Assembly: GCA_905206365.1 (NCBI GenBank)
Contig: CAJLHF010000015.1
Location: forward strand, 1 to 43,223
Origin: an uncultured Sutterella sp.
GTDB lineage: Bacteria > Pseudomonadota > Gammaproteobacteria > Burkholderiales > Burkholderiaceae_F
Reading direction: 5' to 3'
Length of the DNA: 43,223 nucleotides
Shown here: positions 1 through 8,234 of the stretch, in pieces
Numbering within the stretch: the stretch's first letter is position 1
Layout of the letters: each line of letters opens with the position of its first letter
The notes under the pieces: model-generated
Databases searched by the model: none
Seen by the model: the letters and a program-made list of their open reading frames with translations, nothing else
Told to the model about the DNA's origin: nothing
Translations under genes and position numbers: made by a program

Positions 1-1
1 G

Positions 2-79
2 TGGGTGGTGTGGGAGGACGGCGCGGGGACATCCCTGCGCCTCCTACCCGATTTGAGTCGGGAGGCTTTGGAGGCTTGA
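2..79 (+). CDS. C-terminal end of a gene entering from the left (partial, unknown)
   Basis: Reading from base 2 gives 25 codons before a TGA at 77-79. The peptide begins WVVWEDGAG and ends LSREALEA. Third codon positions are mostly G or C, as in the real genes of this window, and a hairpin followed by a T-run lies 30 bases downstream, which suits the end of a transcript. Frame 1 is also open to about base 154, so the frame is not proven. I do not recognise the protein; only its last residues are present. Confidence 0.45.
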   Translation, partial: WVVWEDGAGTSLRLLPDLSREALEA

Positions 80-110
80 GGCGGTTTCGGACCGGAGAGG
101 GTGCTCTCCT

Positions 111-135
111 TGCGGGGAAGTTTTCCGCATTTTTT
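111..135 (+). terminator. rho-independent terminator of the left-edge gene
   Basis: A 9-bp stem with two G-U pairs (111-119 with 121-129 region, very short loop) is followed by six T at 130-135. A second small hairpin, GGAGA/TCTCC, lies just upstream at 94-109. It fits the 3' end of the partial gene ending at 79. Confidence 0.55.
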
Positions 136-204
136 GCAGCCGAAGTGCCATGAGAAGAAATCTCTGGGAATCCCTGCGGACGTGAGGAGAGGGAAAACGA
201 GAAC

Positions 205-234
205 AAAAAACCCCGTGCTTTCAAAGCACGGGGT
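205..234 (-). terminator. terminator of the tRNA unit
   Basis: The near-perfect inverted repeat CCCCGTGCTTT/AAAGCACGGGG at 211-233 is followed on the minus strand by six T (complement of 205-210). It lies 11 bases past the 3' end of the tRNA-Ser gene and should end the two-tRNA transcript. Confidence 0.85.
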
Positions 235-244
235 TTCGCGTTTA

Positions 245-336
245 TGGCGGAGAAGGGGGGATTCGAACCCCCGAGGCCCTTATTCGGACCTGCACCCTTA
301 GCAGGGGTGTGCATTCGACCTCTCTGCCACTTCTCC
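245..336 (-). tRNA. tRNA-Ser (anticodon GCU)
   Basis: The minus strand folds as a class II tRNA. The acceptor GGAGAAG (336-330) pairs with CTTCTCC (255-249), followed by discriminator G and an encoded CCA (247-245). The anticodon loop carries GCT between CCCT and AAGGG. A long variable arm and the TTCGAATC T-loop are present. The length is 92 nt including CCA. It is the second gene of a tRNA-Arg/tRNA-Ser unit. Confidence 0.95.
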
Positions 337-443
337 GCAGCATTCTCGTACGAAACGGGAGCGGTCGGAGCTCGCCGTAACGTTCAACCTTCCGTGGAAC
401 CCGAGGCGTTCCGTCTTGCGTGAAGAGGAAGATTGAAAAAACT

Positions 444-520
444 TGGCGCGGCTGGCAGGATTCGAACCCACGACCCCCTGGTTCGTAGCCAGGTACTCTA
501 TCCAACTGAGCTACAGCCGC
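444..520 (-). tRNA. tRNA-Arg (anticodon ACG)
   Basis: This is a 77-nt class I tRNA with encoded CCA. The acceptor is GCGGCTG/CAGCCGC, the D-arm TAGCTCAGTTGGATAGAG, the anticodon loop CTACGAA within CCTGG/CCAGG, and the T-loop TTCGAATC. ACG is the normal bacterial tRNA-Arg2 anticodon, whose A34 is deaminated to inosine. It is transcribed ahead of the tRNA-Ser gene from the promoter at 535-563. Confidence 0.95.
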
Positions 521-534
521 TTCAGAGAAGGCAA

Positions 535-563
535 ACTATATCCCCTGAAAGTCAAAATATCAA
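535..563 (-). promoter_or_regulatory. sigma-70 promoter of the tRNA unit
   Basis: On the minus strand TTGATA (563-558) and TATAGT (540-535) are separated by exactly 17 bases. Transcription would start near 528, about 8 bases before the 5' end of tRNA-Arg. This is the best match to the sigma-70 consensus in the window. Confidence 0.8.
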
Positions 564-664
564 GGGTACGACATCAAAATACCGTAAATATGGGATTGGT
601 GAGAAAACCGCGAAAAAGAGGTCGCGGGGAACGAAAATTCTCAGCGGTGCGATGTCTTCTCGGC

Positions 665-858
665 TAAAATGCCTGCAATTTTTCGTGGGCCAGGCACCGT
701 TACAACGTCTACTGCCGGGTTCGGCTTGAGTCGCCGTCTCATCTGATCGGAGAGTCGGGATTCGCCGAGCCCCTTTGTCGTTGTTGCGATTTGCAGTCCG
801 CTCATGCTTACTCCCTCCAGGATCCTCCGTTACGAAAAGACGGAGGTGTTTATCTCGC
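665..858 (+). promoter_or_regulatory. promoter and long structured leader of the nucleoside ABC importer
   Basis: A -10-like TAAAAT lies at 665-670 with no good -35. It would give a leader of about 180 nt before the ATG at 859. Near its start, CCaGGCA (690-696) can pair with TGCCgGG (713-719), with a smaller CGTT/AACG helix inside (698-701/704-707). The leader ends in a hairpin that covers the ribosome binding site. The combination of a compact 5' fold and a hidden RBS suggests a cis-acting RNA switch. The class is not recognised; a purine-type ligand would fit the downstream gene. Otherwise 521-664 contains only the tRNA promoter. Confidence 0.45.
824..846 (+). promoter_or_regulatory. hairpin sequestering the Shine-Dalgarno of the nup ATPase gene
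   Basis: CCTCCGT (824-830) is perfectly complementary to ACGGAGG (840-846), with a 9-nt loop. The GGAGG in the 3' arm is the only Shine-Dalgarno in front of the ATG at 859 (12 bases away). When the hairpin forms, ribosome entry to the first gene should be blocked. Confidence 0.6.
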
Positions 859-2391
859 ATGAATTCACGTTTAAGTCTGAGAAACATCACAAAGCGTTAT
901 CCGGGCATCGTGGCTAACGACGGGGTGTCGATGGACATCGCTCCCGGGGAAGTGCTCGCCGTACTCGGTGAGAACGGTGCCGGCAAGTCGACCCTGATGA
1001 AGATCATCTACGGTGCGACGCGGCCCGACGAAGGCGAAGTGTATTTCGACGGCAAGAAGCTCGAGGTGGCGAGCCCGGCCGAAGCGCGTTCGCTCGGCAT
1101 CGCGATGGTGCATCAGCACTTCGCGCTCTTCGATACGCTCACCGTGGCGGAAAACGTGGCGCTCGGCCTCACCCGTCCCATGTCGATCGCGGAGATTTCC
1201 GAGGAAGTGAAGCGTCTCGGCGAACGCTACGGGCTCGAAGTGGATCCCGCCGGGATCGTGATGGAGCTTTCGATGGGCGAGCGGCAACGCGTGGAAATCA
1301 TCCGCGCCCTGATGACGAACCCGAAGCTCCTTATTCTCGACGAACCCACGTCGGTGTTGACGCCTCAGGCCGTCCGGAAGCTCTTCGTGACGCTACATCA
1401 GCTCGCGTCCGAAGGAGTTTCGATCCTCTTCATCTCCCACAAACTCGACGAAATCCGCGAACTCGCCGACCGTTGCGTCGTGTTGCGCGCGGGGAAAATC
1501 GTCACGAGTGTCGACCCGAAAAAGGAAACCGAGCAGTCGCTCGCCCGCCTCATGATCGGTGCCGAGCCTCCGGTGATCCGCGAAGCGAACGGTACGCCCG
1601 GCGACGTGGTCTTCGAACTGAAGGGCGTGACGACGCCGGGGAACGAACGTGTGTGCGGCACCGAAAACGTCGTGCTCTCGGTGCACGCCGGGGAAATCGT
1701 CGGGATTGCCGGCATTTCCGGCAACGGTCAGGCGCGCCTCATGGCGGTCGCTTCGGGCGAGTATCCGACGCGCCCCGAGGACGTGCTTCTTTTCGGCAAG
1801 CCCGTCGGGAACCTCGACACGAAGGCGCGCCGCAAGGCGGGGCTTCGCTACGCGCCCGAGCAGCGCTTGGGTCACGCGGCCGTGCCGGAGCTCTCGTTGC
1901 AGGCGAATACCTACCTCACGGGGGACGAGCTCGTGCGCGGCGGCTTCATTCTCGAAGAGAAGGCGCGCCGTTTCGCGCAACTCGTCATCGAACGCTTCCA
2001 CGTTAAGACGCCGAACGAAAAGCGCGCCGCCGGCAGCCTCTCGGGCGGGAATCTCCAGAAGTTCATCATGGGGCGCGAAATTCTCAATCGCCCGCGCGTT
2101 CTTCTCGTCAATCAGCCGACCTGGGGCGTTGACGTGGGGGCTGCGGCCGTCATTCGCAACGCCCTCATGCGCCTTCGCGAAGAGGGTGCCGCCATTGTCG
2201 TCGTCTCGGAAGAAATCGACGAAATTTTCGAAATCGCCGACCGCGTTGCGGTGATGTACCGCGGGCACCTCTCGCCTGCGGTTCCCAAGGCCGACATCAC
2301 CGTCGAGGAGGTCGGTCGCTGGATGTCGGGTCTCTGGCCCGGATCCTCCTTCAAGAATACCCAGGATAAGGACGCGGAGGTCGCGCGATGA
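859..2391 (+). CDS. ABC transporter ATP-binding protein, nucleoside/BMP type (NupO-like)
   Basis: A tandem-NBD ATPase of 510 residues, the usual size and layout of RbsA/NupO subunits. It energises import of nucleosides or related compounds with the two permeases that follow. NBD1 has Walker A GENGAGKS (37-44), signature LSMGERQ (about 137) and Walker B LLILDEPTS (about 157). NBD2 has a degenerate Walker A around residue 286 (GISGNGQ, no lysine), signature LSGGNLQ (about 394) and LLVNQPTWG. A degenerate second site is normal in this family. The reading frame is open from 775, but the ATG at 859 has the GGAGG motif and homology starts there. Its stop overlaps the next start (ATGA). Substrate choice (nucleoside rather than sugar) rests on the BMP lipoprotein downstream. 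Confidence 0.92.
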   Translation: MNSRLSLRNITKRYPGIVANDGVSMDIAPGEVLAVLGENGAGKSTLMKIIYGATRPDEGEVYFDGKKLEVASPAEARSLGIAMVHQHFALFDTLTVAENVALGLTRPMSIAEISEEVKRLGERYGLEVDPAGIVMELSMGERQRVEIIRALMTNPKLLILDEPTSVLTPQAVRKLFVTLHQLASEGVSILFISHKLDEIRELADRCVVLRAGKIVTSVDPKKETEQSLARLMIGAEPPVIREANGTPGDVVFELKGVTTPGNERVCGTENVVLSVHAGEIVGIAGISGNGQARLMAVASGEYPTRPEDVLLFGKPVGNLDTKARRKAGLRYAPEQRLGHAAVPELSLQANTYLTGDELVRGGFILEEKARRFAQLVIERFHVKTPNEKRAAGSLSGGNLQKFIMGREILNRPRVLLVNQPTWGVDVGAAAVIRNALMRLREEGAAIVVVSEEIDEIFEIADRVAVMYRGHLSPAVPKADITVEEVGRWMSGLWPGSSFKNTQDKDAEVAR

Positions 2392-3473
2392 TTCAGCTTC
2401 CCATCAAGATGGTTCCGTGTCAGGAACCCCGGAAGGTGCTCCGCTGGGTTTCGCCCGTCGCGGCCGTCTTCCTCACCCTCGTTACGGGGTTCGTGCTCTT
2501 TGCGGCGCTCGGTCAGGATCCGATGCGCGCGCTCTACACCTTTTTCATTGCGCCGCTCGACTCGATGCGCGGCTGGACGGAAGTGGGCGTCAAGATGACG
2601 CCGCTCCTGCTCTGCGCCGTCGGTCTCGTCGTCTGCTTCAAGGCGAACATCTGGAATATCGGTGCCGAAGGTCAGCTGATCGCGGGTGCCATCGCGGGCG
2701 GTTGGGTCGCCCTGCAGGCGGACGCGTCGAGCGGTCCGGCGTTCGTCATTCTCGTCATGCTCGCTTCTGCGGCGGGCGGTGCCCTTTGGGGAGCGCTCAC
2801 GGCGCTTTTGCGTCACCGCTTCCATGCGAACGAAATTCTTGTCTCACTGATGCTCGTCTACGTGGCGCAGCTGCTCCTGGCCTGGGCGGTTCAGGGCCCG
2901 ATGCGCGACCCGATGGGATTCGGTTTCCCGCAAACGCGACTCTTCGACTCCGGGGCGCTTTTGCCGATGCTCGTTGAAGGGACGCGCCTTCACGCCGGGG
3001 CGCTCCTTGCGTTCATCGCCGCGCTTGGCATCTGGCTCTTGATGGACAAGATGGCGCTCGGCTTCCAGTTCAAGGTTTCGGGCATGGCTCCCTTTGCCGC
3101 GCGTTATGCGGGCTATCACCCGGGCAAACTCATCTGGGCCTCGATGCTTATTTCGGGCGCACTGGCGGGTCTTGCGGGCGGCATCGAAGCGGCTGGTCCG
3201 CTCGGGCAGCTCACCCCCACGATTTCTCCGGGCTACGGCTTTGCGGCGATCATCGTCGCCTTCGTCGGCCGTCTTTCGCCGCTCGGTTGCATTCCCGCCG
3301 CTTTCGTGATGGCGCTCTTTTACCTCGGGGGCGAACTCGCCCAGAGTCGACTCGGGCTTCCCTCGTCGATCACCGGGGTATACCAGGGCCTGCTTCTTTT
3401 CTTCATTCTTGCCTGCGACACCATGATCTTCTATCGCCTCCGTTGGGTGGGTTTCTCGAAGGAGGGCAAATAA
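2388..3473 (+). CDS. ABC transporter permease, nucleoside type (NupP-like)
   Basis: A 361-residue, highly hydrophobic protein with about nine to ten membrane segments. The motif KANIWNIGAEGQ, near residue 85, is the typical signature of the BPD_transp_2 permeases paired with BMP lipoproteins. The start overlaps the stop of the ATPase gene by four bases, and the next permease starts one base after this stop, so the three are translationally coupled. It should form one half of the inner-membrane channel with the product of 3475-4395. Confidence 0.92.
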   Translation: MIQLPIKMVPCQEPRKVLRWVSPVAAVFLTLVTGFVLFAALGQDPMRALYTFFIAPLDSMRGWTEVGVKMTPLLLCAVGLVVCFKANIWNIGAEGQLIAGAIAGGWVALQADASSGPAFVILVMLASAAGGALWGALTALLRHRFHANEILVSLMLVYVAQLLLAWAVQGPMRDPMGFGFPQTRLFDSGALLPMLVEGTRLHAGALLAFIAALGIWLLMDKMALGFQFKVSGMAPFAARYAGYHPGKLIWASMLISGALAGLAGGIEAAGPLGQLTPTISPGYGFAAIIVAFVGRLSPLGCIPAAFVMALFYLGGELAQSRLGLPSSITGVYQGLLLFFILACDTMIFYRLRWVGFSKEGK

Positions 3474-3474
3474 G

Positions 3475-4395
3475 ATGTCTCTTGCCGCTTCGATCATTTC
3501 CTCGACCCTCAATGCCGGGACGCCGTTGCTCATCGCCGCCGTCGGCATTCTGATTCACGAAAAGTCCGGGGTGCTCAACCTCGGTATCGAAGGGATCATG
3601 TTGCTCGGCGCCGTGGCGGGCTTCGGCACTACGCTTGCGACGGGAAGTTTCGCACTGGGGTTCCTTGCCGGGATGGGTGCGGGGCTTCTCTGCGGGCTCC
3701 TTTTCGCGTTCTTTACGATCGGGATGCACGCGAACCAATATGCGGCGGGCCTTGCGCTCGCGCTCTTCGGTGCGGGCCTCTCGGCCTTCGTTGGGCAGCC
3801 CATGCAGGGGGCGGCGCTGCCGTCGCGCGCCGAGCTCGGGATTCCCGGTCTGGAAACGATTCCCTTTGTGGGCGAAGCCTTCTTTTCGCTCCATCCGATG
3901 GTCTACGTCGCGCTCCTTTTGATGGCGGGCGTCTGGTACTTCCTTTTCAAGAGCCGTACGGGTCTGATTCTGCGCGCCGTGGGTGAAGCGCCCGCGTCGG
4001 CCTATGCGCTCGGTTATCCCGTGCGTCTCATCCGACTCGGGGCCGTGTTGTTCGGTGCCGTCATGTCGGGGTTGGCGGGTGCGTACCTCTCGCTCGTTTA
4101 TACGCCGCTCTGGGTTGAAGGGATGGTGGCGGGCCGCGGCTGGATCGCACTTGCGCTCGTCACCTTCGCCACGTGGCGCCCGGCGCGCGTCGTCGTCGGT
4201 GCCTACCTCTTCGGGGGTGTGACGATGCTGCAGTTCGCGCTTCAGGGGATGGGCGTTTCGGTGCCGCCTCAGTTCATGTCGATGACCCCCTATCTCGCGA
4301 CGATTCTCGTTCTGGTCCTCATCTCGCGCAATCCGATGTGGATTCGTCTCAACGTGCCCGCTTCCCTCGGGAAGCCGTTCGCACCGCACGGCTGA
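3475..4395 (+). CDS. ABC transporter permease, nucleoside type (NupQ-like)
   Basis: A 306-residue membrane protein, the second permease of the importer. Residues 26-50 (IHEKSGVLNLGIEGIMLLGA) carry the conserved cytoplasmic-loop signature seen in YufQ/NupQ proteins. Eight or more hydrophobic segments follow, and RTGLILRAVGEAPASA near residue 160 is the coupling-loop region that contacts the ATPase. It is the last gene of the ATPase-permease-permease unit and is followed after 19 bases by a hairpin. The lipoprotein gene downstream therefore has its own control. Confidence 0.92.
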   Translation: MSLAASIISSTLNAGTPLLIAAVGILIHEKSGVLNLGIEGIMLLGAVAGFGTTLATGSFALGFLAGMGAGLLCGLLFAFFTIGMHANQYAAGLALALFGAGLSAFVGQPMQGAALPSRAELGIPGLETIPFVGEAFFSLHPMVYVALLLMAGVWYFLFKSRTGLILRAVGEAPASAYALGYPVRLIRLGAVLFGAVMSGLAGAYLSLVYTPLWVEGMVAGRGWIALALVTFATWRPARVVVGAYLFGGVTMLQFALQGMGVSVPPQFMSMTPYLATILVLVLISRNPMWIRLNVPASLGKPFAPHG

Positions 4396-4414
4396 TCGAC
4401 CGACGACCGATAAC

Positions 4415-4446
4415 AAAGGGCGGTTCGCGCTTGCGCGACCGCCCTT
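4415..4446 (+). terminator. hairpin between permease and lipoprotein genes
   Basis: AAGGGCGGTTCGCG pairs with CGCGACCGCCCTT with one bulged base and a 4-nt loop. The following T content is poor (CGATCTAAAATC), so it may be a weak terminator or an mRNA-stabilising 3' hairpin. A -10-like TAAAAT at 4452-4457 could start the lipoprotein transcript. Confidence 0.6.
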
Positions 4447-4515
4447 CGATCTAAAATCGAGCACAACACCGTTTTCTCTTTCCTTTGTATCCCTTCTCTT
4501 TAGGAAATCATTACG

Positions 4516-5658
4516 ATGCAAAAGCGTACTGCTCTCAAGCTCGCGCTCGCGGGCGCCTTCTCGATGATGCTTTCGGCCTGCGGTAAGGAAGAAGCCAAGG
4601 CGCCGGCGGCCGAACCGAAGAAGGACGCTGCCGACGCGACGACGAACGCCGCGGACGCCCCCCTCAAGGTGGCCTTCATCTATGTGAGCCCCGCCAACGA
4701 AGAAGGCTGGTCCTCGCAGCACGACCTCGCCCGCAAGGCCCTCGAAGCCAAGTACGGCTCGAAGATCCAGATCACATGCCTTGAGAACATCCCCGAAAAC
4801 GCCGATGCCGAACGCGTCCTGCGCGACCTTGCGAAGCAGGGCAACAAGCTCATCTTCGCGACCTCGTTCGGGTACATGAATTCCGTCATGAAGGTGGCGA
4901 AAGAATTCCCGGACGTTCACTTCGAACACTGCACGGGCTACCAGTCCGCCGCGAACGTCCTCAACTATACGGCCCGCTTCTACGAAGCCCGCTACATGGC
5001 CGGCATTCTCGCGGGCGCCACGACGAAGACGAACATCCTCGGCTACGTCGCCGCCTTCCCGATCCCCGAAGTGCTCCAGGGCATCAACGCCTTCACGCGC
5101 GGCGCCCAGAGCGTGAACCCGAACATCGAAGTGCGCGTCGTCTGGACCTCCTCCTGGTACGACCCGGGCAAGGAAAGCGACGCGACGAAGTCGCTCATCG
5201 GTCAGAAGTGCGACGTCATCACGCACCACACGAATTCGACCGCCGTCGCCGCCGCCTGCGAAGAAGCGAAGGTTCCGGTCATCTCCTACAACTCCGCCAT
5301 GAAGAAGGCCGCTCCGACGATGCTCCTCGCCGGCGTCGTGCATCTCTGGGACGAGTACTACTCGAAGCGTATCGACGCGCAGCTCGCCGGCACGTGGAAG
5401 CCCGAAAACCTCTGGGGCGGCGCGCCCGAACACATGATCGACGTCGTCGAAGTCTCCGACAAGGCTCCGAAGGAAGCCGTGCAGAAGATGCGCGAAATCT
5501 ACGACGCCATGGAAAAGCGCGAATTCCATCCGTTCACGGGTCCCATCGTCACGAACGAAGGGAAGGAAGTCGTGGCGGCCGGTCAGACCCCGACCGACAA
5601 GGATCTCCTCTCGATGAACTGGCTCGTGAAGGGTGTGGCCGGGAAGCTCCCGCAGTAA
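4516..5658 (+). CDS. BMP-family substrate-binding lipoprotein of the nucleoside importer
   Basis: A 380-residue periplasmic lipoprotein. The signal peptide ends in lipobox LSAC with the lipidated Cys at residue 22, followed by an acidic/alanine-rich linker and a PnrA/BMP fold starting at about residue 52 (PLKVAFIYVSPANEEGWSSQ). Segments FATSFGYMNSV, HFEHCTGYQ and YEARYMAGILAG are typical of BMP/PnrA proteins, which bind purine nucleosides. A GGAAA motif precedes the ATG. Codon use is visibly more C-ending than in the permease genes, as expected for a highly expressed binding protein. A hairpin separates it from the permeases, so it can be made in excess over them. The ligand (adenosine, guanosine, inosine or other) cannot be read from the sequence. 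Confidence 0.9.
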   Translation: MQKRTALKLALAGAFSMMLSACGKEEAKAPAAEPKKDAADATTNAADAPLKVAFIYVSPANEEGWSSQHDLARKALEAKYGSKIQITCLENIPENADAERVLRDLAKQGNKLIFATSFGYMNSVMKVAKEFPDVHFEHCTGYQSAANVLNYTARFYEARYMAGILAGATTKTNILGYVAAFPIPEVLQGINAFTRGAQSVNPNIEVRVVWTSSWYDPGKESDATKSLIGQKCDVITHHTNSTAVAAACEEAKVPVISYNSAMKKAAPTMLLAGVVHLWDEYYSKRIDAQLAGTWKPENLWGGAPEHMIDVVEVSDKAPKEAVQKMREIYDAMEKREFHPFTGPIVTNEGKEVVAAGQTPTDKDLLSMNWLVKGVAGKLPQ

Positions 5659-5770
5659 GTTCCGCCGAAGTCCGCGTCTGAACCCGAACAACGTGCGGGG
5701 CACGCCTCCGGAGGCGCTGTCCCGCGATTTCGAGCGGTTTCCGGCGCATCGAGCGACATCCGGCGACAAT

Positions 5771-5806
5771 CCCCCGACGGCACGTGCGGCCGCCGGGGAA
5801 TTTTTT
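5771..5806 (+). terminator. terminator of the BMP lipoprotein gene
   Basis: CCCCGACGGC pairs with GCCGCCGGGG (one mismatch), followed by AATTTTTT. It lies 113 bases after the stop. An additional GC-rich inverted repeat, CGCCTCC/GGAGGCG, is found near 5709-5722. Confidence 0.8.
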
Positions 5807-5910
5807 CGCCTCAAGGAAGCCTCGACCGAGCGTTCGATGCGGGTTCGGGAAAGTGCGAAGAAACTAGGAAAAGTACCGAAGACCGTGCGGGTCCGGGGAA
5901 GCCGTTTTGT

Positions 5911-5916
5911 TAGAAT
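5911..5916 (+). promoter_or_regulatory. candidate -10 element of the Kef/YbaL gene
   Basis: TGTTAGAAT contains a TAGAAT hexamer with an extended TG. No convincing -35 is visible. It would start transcription near 5923, about 30 bases before the ATG at 5953. Similar TAAAAT/TAGACT/TAAACT hexamers precede several genes of this window. Confidence 0.4.
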
Positions 5917-5952
5917 CCCGACGGACAAAACCCACGAACGGATCTCCGCCCT

Positions 5953-8193
5953 ATGTCGGACAGCTTCTCCCTCATCACCAGCTTGGTGACTGCTTTCGGT
6001 CTGGCCCTCGTCTTCGGGTATTTGGCCGAAAAATATTTGAAAACCCCGGCCCTCGTGGGATACATCATTGCCGGGGTGGCCGTCGGCTTGATCCCGGGAC
6101 TGCCCGCCGTCGACGTCGGCATGACCGAGCAGTTGGCCGAAGTGGGCGTCATGCTCCTCATGTTCGGCGTGGGGCTTCACTTTTCGGTTGCGGACCTCAA
6201 CAAGGTGCGCGGCGTGGCGATCGTAGGCGCCGTCTCGCAAATGGTGCTCGCAAGCGCCCTCGGGACTCTTTTTGCCGTGACGGTCTGGGACTGGAACGTC
6301 GGGAGCGCCGTCGTTTTCGGGCTCTGCCTTTCGTGCGCTTCGACCGTGGTCGTGACGAAAGCGCTGGAAATCCGTCGTCTCACCTTCAACATGAGCGGTC
6401 AGGTGGCGATCGGCTGGCTCGTCGTTCAGGACCTCGTGACGGTCTTCATCATGGTGTGCTTGCCGCCCTTCGCGCAGGTGATCCACGGAGAACCGGGCGT
6501 CACGGGCACGCAGGTGGCGGTCGACCTCGTACGAACGCTAGCGGGTGTGGTGCTTTTCGTCGTGCTCATGCTTGTGGCGGGGCGCAAGATTTTCCCGGAA
6601 ATTCTCCGTCGCGTCGCCATGACGGGATCGCGCGAACTCTTCACGTTGGGGGTCCTCGCCTGCGCGATCGGCATCGCCTACGGGGCGGGTGCGATTTTCA
6701 ACGTGAGTTACGCCCTGGGTGCGTTCTTTGCGGGTATGGTCATGCAGGAGAGCCGCTACGCGCACCGTGCGGCGAAGAATTCGCTGCCGCTTCAGGACGC
6801 GTTTGCCGTGCTCTTTTTCGTCTCGGTCGGGATGATGCTCGACTGGCACATCTTCATCGAGCAGCCCCACGAAGTGCTCTCGGTAGTGCTCATCATCATG
6901 GGGGTGACGACGAGCGTTTCGTTCGCGCTCGTCGTGCTCCTCAAGTGGCCGCTCGACGTCGCGCTCGTACTCGCCGCCTGCGTCGCACAGATCGGCGAAT
7001 TCTCCTACATTCTTGCGGCTCAAGGTATTTCGCTCAAGCTCGCCGACACCCACATGCTGAGCCTCATCGTGGCGGCCTCGATTCTGACGATCGCGCTCAA
7101 TCCCGCGATGTTCTCGATCATCCCGAAGGTGCGCAACCGGCTCGTTACCCGCTACGGCTGGGCGAAGCGTGCCGCCATGCGCCGCGTGCCCATGGCGGAA
7201 CTTCCTGCCGACACGCCGCGCGAATGGCTGACGGGTCAGGTGATCGTGGCGGGTTACAACGAAATGGTGCCCGGGTGTCTGACGGCGCTCTCGGCGGCAC
7301 GACGCCGTACGATTCTCGTTTGCGGTGCGCAGGATCAGCTCGACGATGTCGTCGAAACGACGAAAACCCGCGTGATCGCAGGCGACGCCACCGACCCGAT
7401 GGTACTCGTGCAGGCGCACGTCGCCACGGCCGCCGTGCTCGTCTTGCCGCTCGGCGACTCGATTCTCGCGCGCAAAGTGATCGACCTCGCGCGCGAACTC
7501 AACAACCGCATCCGCGTCGTCGTGCGCGTGCCGACGGCCGAAGAAGCCCTGCTCTTTGAAAAGGACGAAGGCGTGACGGTCGTCTCAGACGAAGTCGCCC
7601 GTTCGGCCGCATTCACGATGGCGGCCATCGCGAGCCTCGCGCAAAGCGACGCGAAATCGACCGACGCCAAGGCGGTCCGCAAGGACGAAAGCGCCGGGGA
7701 CGACGAAGACGATGACGACGAGGATGACGGAGACTACGATACGACCGCCGATTCCGCCGACGGTGCCGAATCCGATGCGGAAAGCGCCTCGTCCGAAGGA
7801 CGTGCGCGCGTCGAATGCCGCGAAGTGCGGCGCTTCCGCCGGCTCGAGCATTTCGCCTCCGTTATGCGACAGGCCGTGCGGGGTCGCGCGGGCGAGCCCG
7901 AAGTATCCGATGCTCCTGCCGGGAACGAAAAGACCGAAGCGGCCGTTCCGTCCGGAACCGACGATCGCCCCCGGATCTCCGAACAAAAAGAGCAGGCGAT
8001 TCGCGAAGGGGCTCTCCTCTTTCTAGAAGGGCTCGAACGCACGACGAAAAAGCTCGCCGACCGCTATCGGGCAAGGAAAGCGCCGAAGCGCTCTTCGGAC
8101 GAACATTCGGTCGACGCGCCTTCGTCCGGGGCCTCCGCTGTTTCCGGCGGCTCCGAAGCGTCGGACGTTCGCGACGCACATCCGAAGGCTTGA
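5953..8193 (+). CDS. YbaL/Kef-type monovalent cation:proton antiporter (CPA2) with RCK domain and acidic tail
   Basis: A 746-residue inner-membrane protein. Residues 1-400 form a CPA2 Na+/H+-exchanger domain: VFGYLAEKYLKTPALVGYIIAGV near the N terminus, then a dozen hydrophobic segments. Residues about 420-560 resemble an RCK/TrkA-N domain, but the nucleotide loop reads GYNEMVPG (434-441) instead of GxGxxG, so NAD(H) binding may be lost. After about residue 575 an unusual hydrophilic extension follows, with a run of Asp/Glu (about 582-600), then basic and acidic stretches to the end. E. coli YbaL stops near 560 residues, so roughly 180 residues are extra. It probably exports K+ or Na+ in exchange for protons. 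No KefF/G-type partner gene is adjacent. Confidence 0.88.
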   Translation: MSDSFSLITSLVTAFGLALVFGYLAEKYLKTPALVGYIIAGVAVGLIPGLPAVDVGMTEQLAEVGVMLLMFGVGLHFSVADLNKVRGVAIVGAVSQMVLASALGTLFAVTVWDWNVGSAVVFGLCLSCASTVVVTKALEIRRLTFNMSGQVAIGWLVVQDLVTVFIMVCLPPFAQVIHGEPGVTGTQVAVDLVRTLAGVVLFVVLMLVAGRKIFPEILRRVAMTGSRELFTLGVLACAIGIAYGAGAIFNVSYALGAFFAGMVMQESRYAHRAAKNSLPLQDAFAVLFFVSVGMMLDWHIFIEQPHEVLSVVLIIMGVTTSVSFALVVLLKWPLDVALVLAACVAQIGEFSYILAAQGISLKLADTHMLSLIVAASILTIALNPAMFSIIPKVRNRLVTRYGWAKRAAMRRVPMAELPADTPREWLTGQVIVAGYNEMVPGCLTALSAARRRTILVCGAQDQLDDVVETTKTRVIAGDATDPMVLVQAHVATAAVLVLPLGDSILARKVIDLARELNNRIRVVVRVPTAEEALLFEKDEGVTVVSDEVARSAAFTMAAIASLAQSDAKSTDAKAVRKDESAGDDEDDDDEDDGDYDTTADSADGAESDAESASSEGRARVECREVRRFRRLEHFASVMRQAVRGRAGEPEVSDAPAGNEKTEAAVPSGTDDRPRISEQKEQAIREGALLFLEGLERTTKKLADRYRARKAPKRSSDEHSVDAPSSGASAVSGGSEASDVRDAHPKA

Positions 8194-8224
8194 GCCCACC
8201 CGTTCGCCTGGAAAACAATTTCGC

Positions 8225-8230
8225 TAGACT
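8225..8230 (+). promoter_or_regulatory. candidate -10 element of rmuC
   Basis: GCTAGACT contains TAGACT at 8225-8230; the -35 is poor. Transcription from it would begin inside the terminator hairpin at 8235-8275, so the signals of the two genes overlap. Confidence 0.35.
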
Positions 8231-8234
8231 GCAT

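Noticed and set aside
205..520. tRNA genes as an integration site of a genomic island
   Set aside because: No integrase and no direct repeat of the tRNA 3' end were seen; the neighbourhood is a normal tRNA unit with promoter and terminator.
3403..6486. A 1027-codon open frame on the minus strand
   Set aside because: It runs antisense to the permease, BMP and antiporter genes, whose products have clear family motifs. Its product is rich in Arg/His/Glu with no fold, as expected of an antisense shadow in GC-rich DNA.
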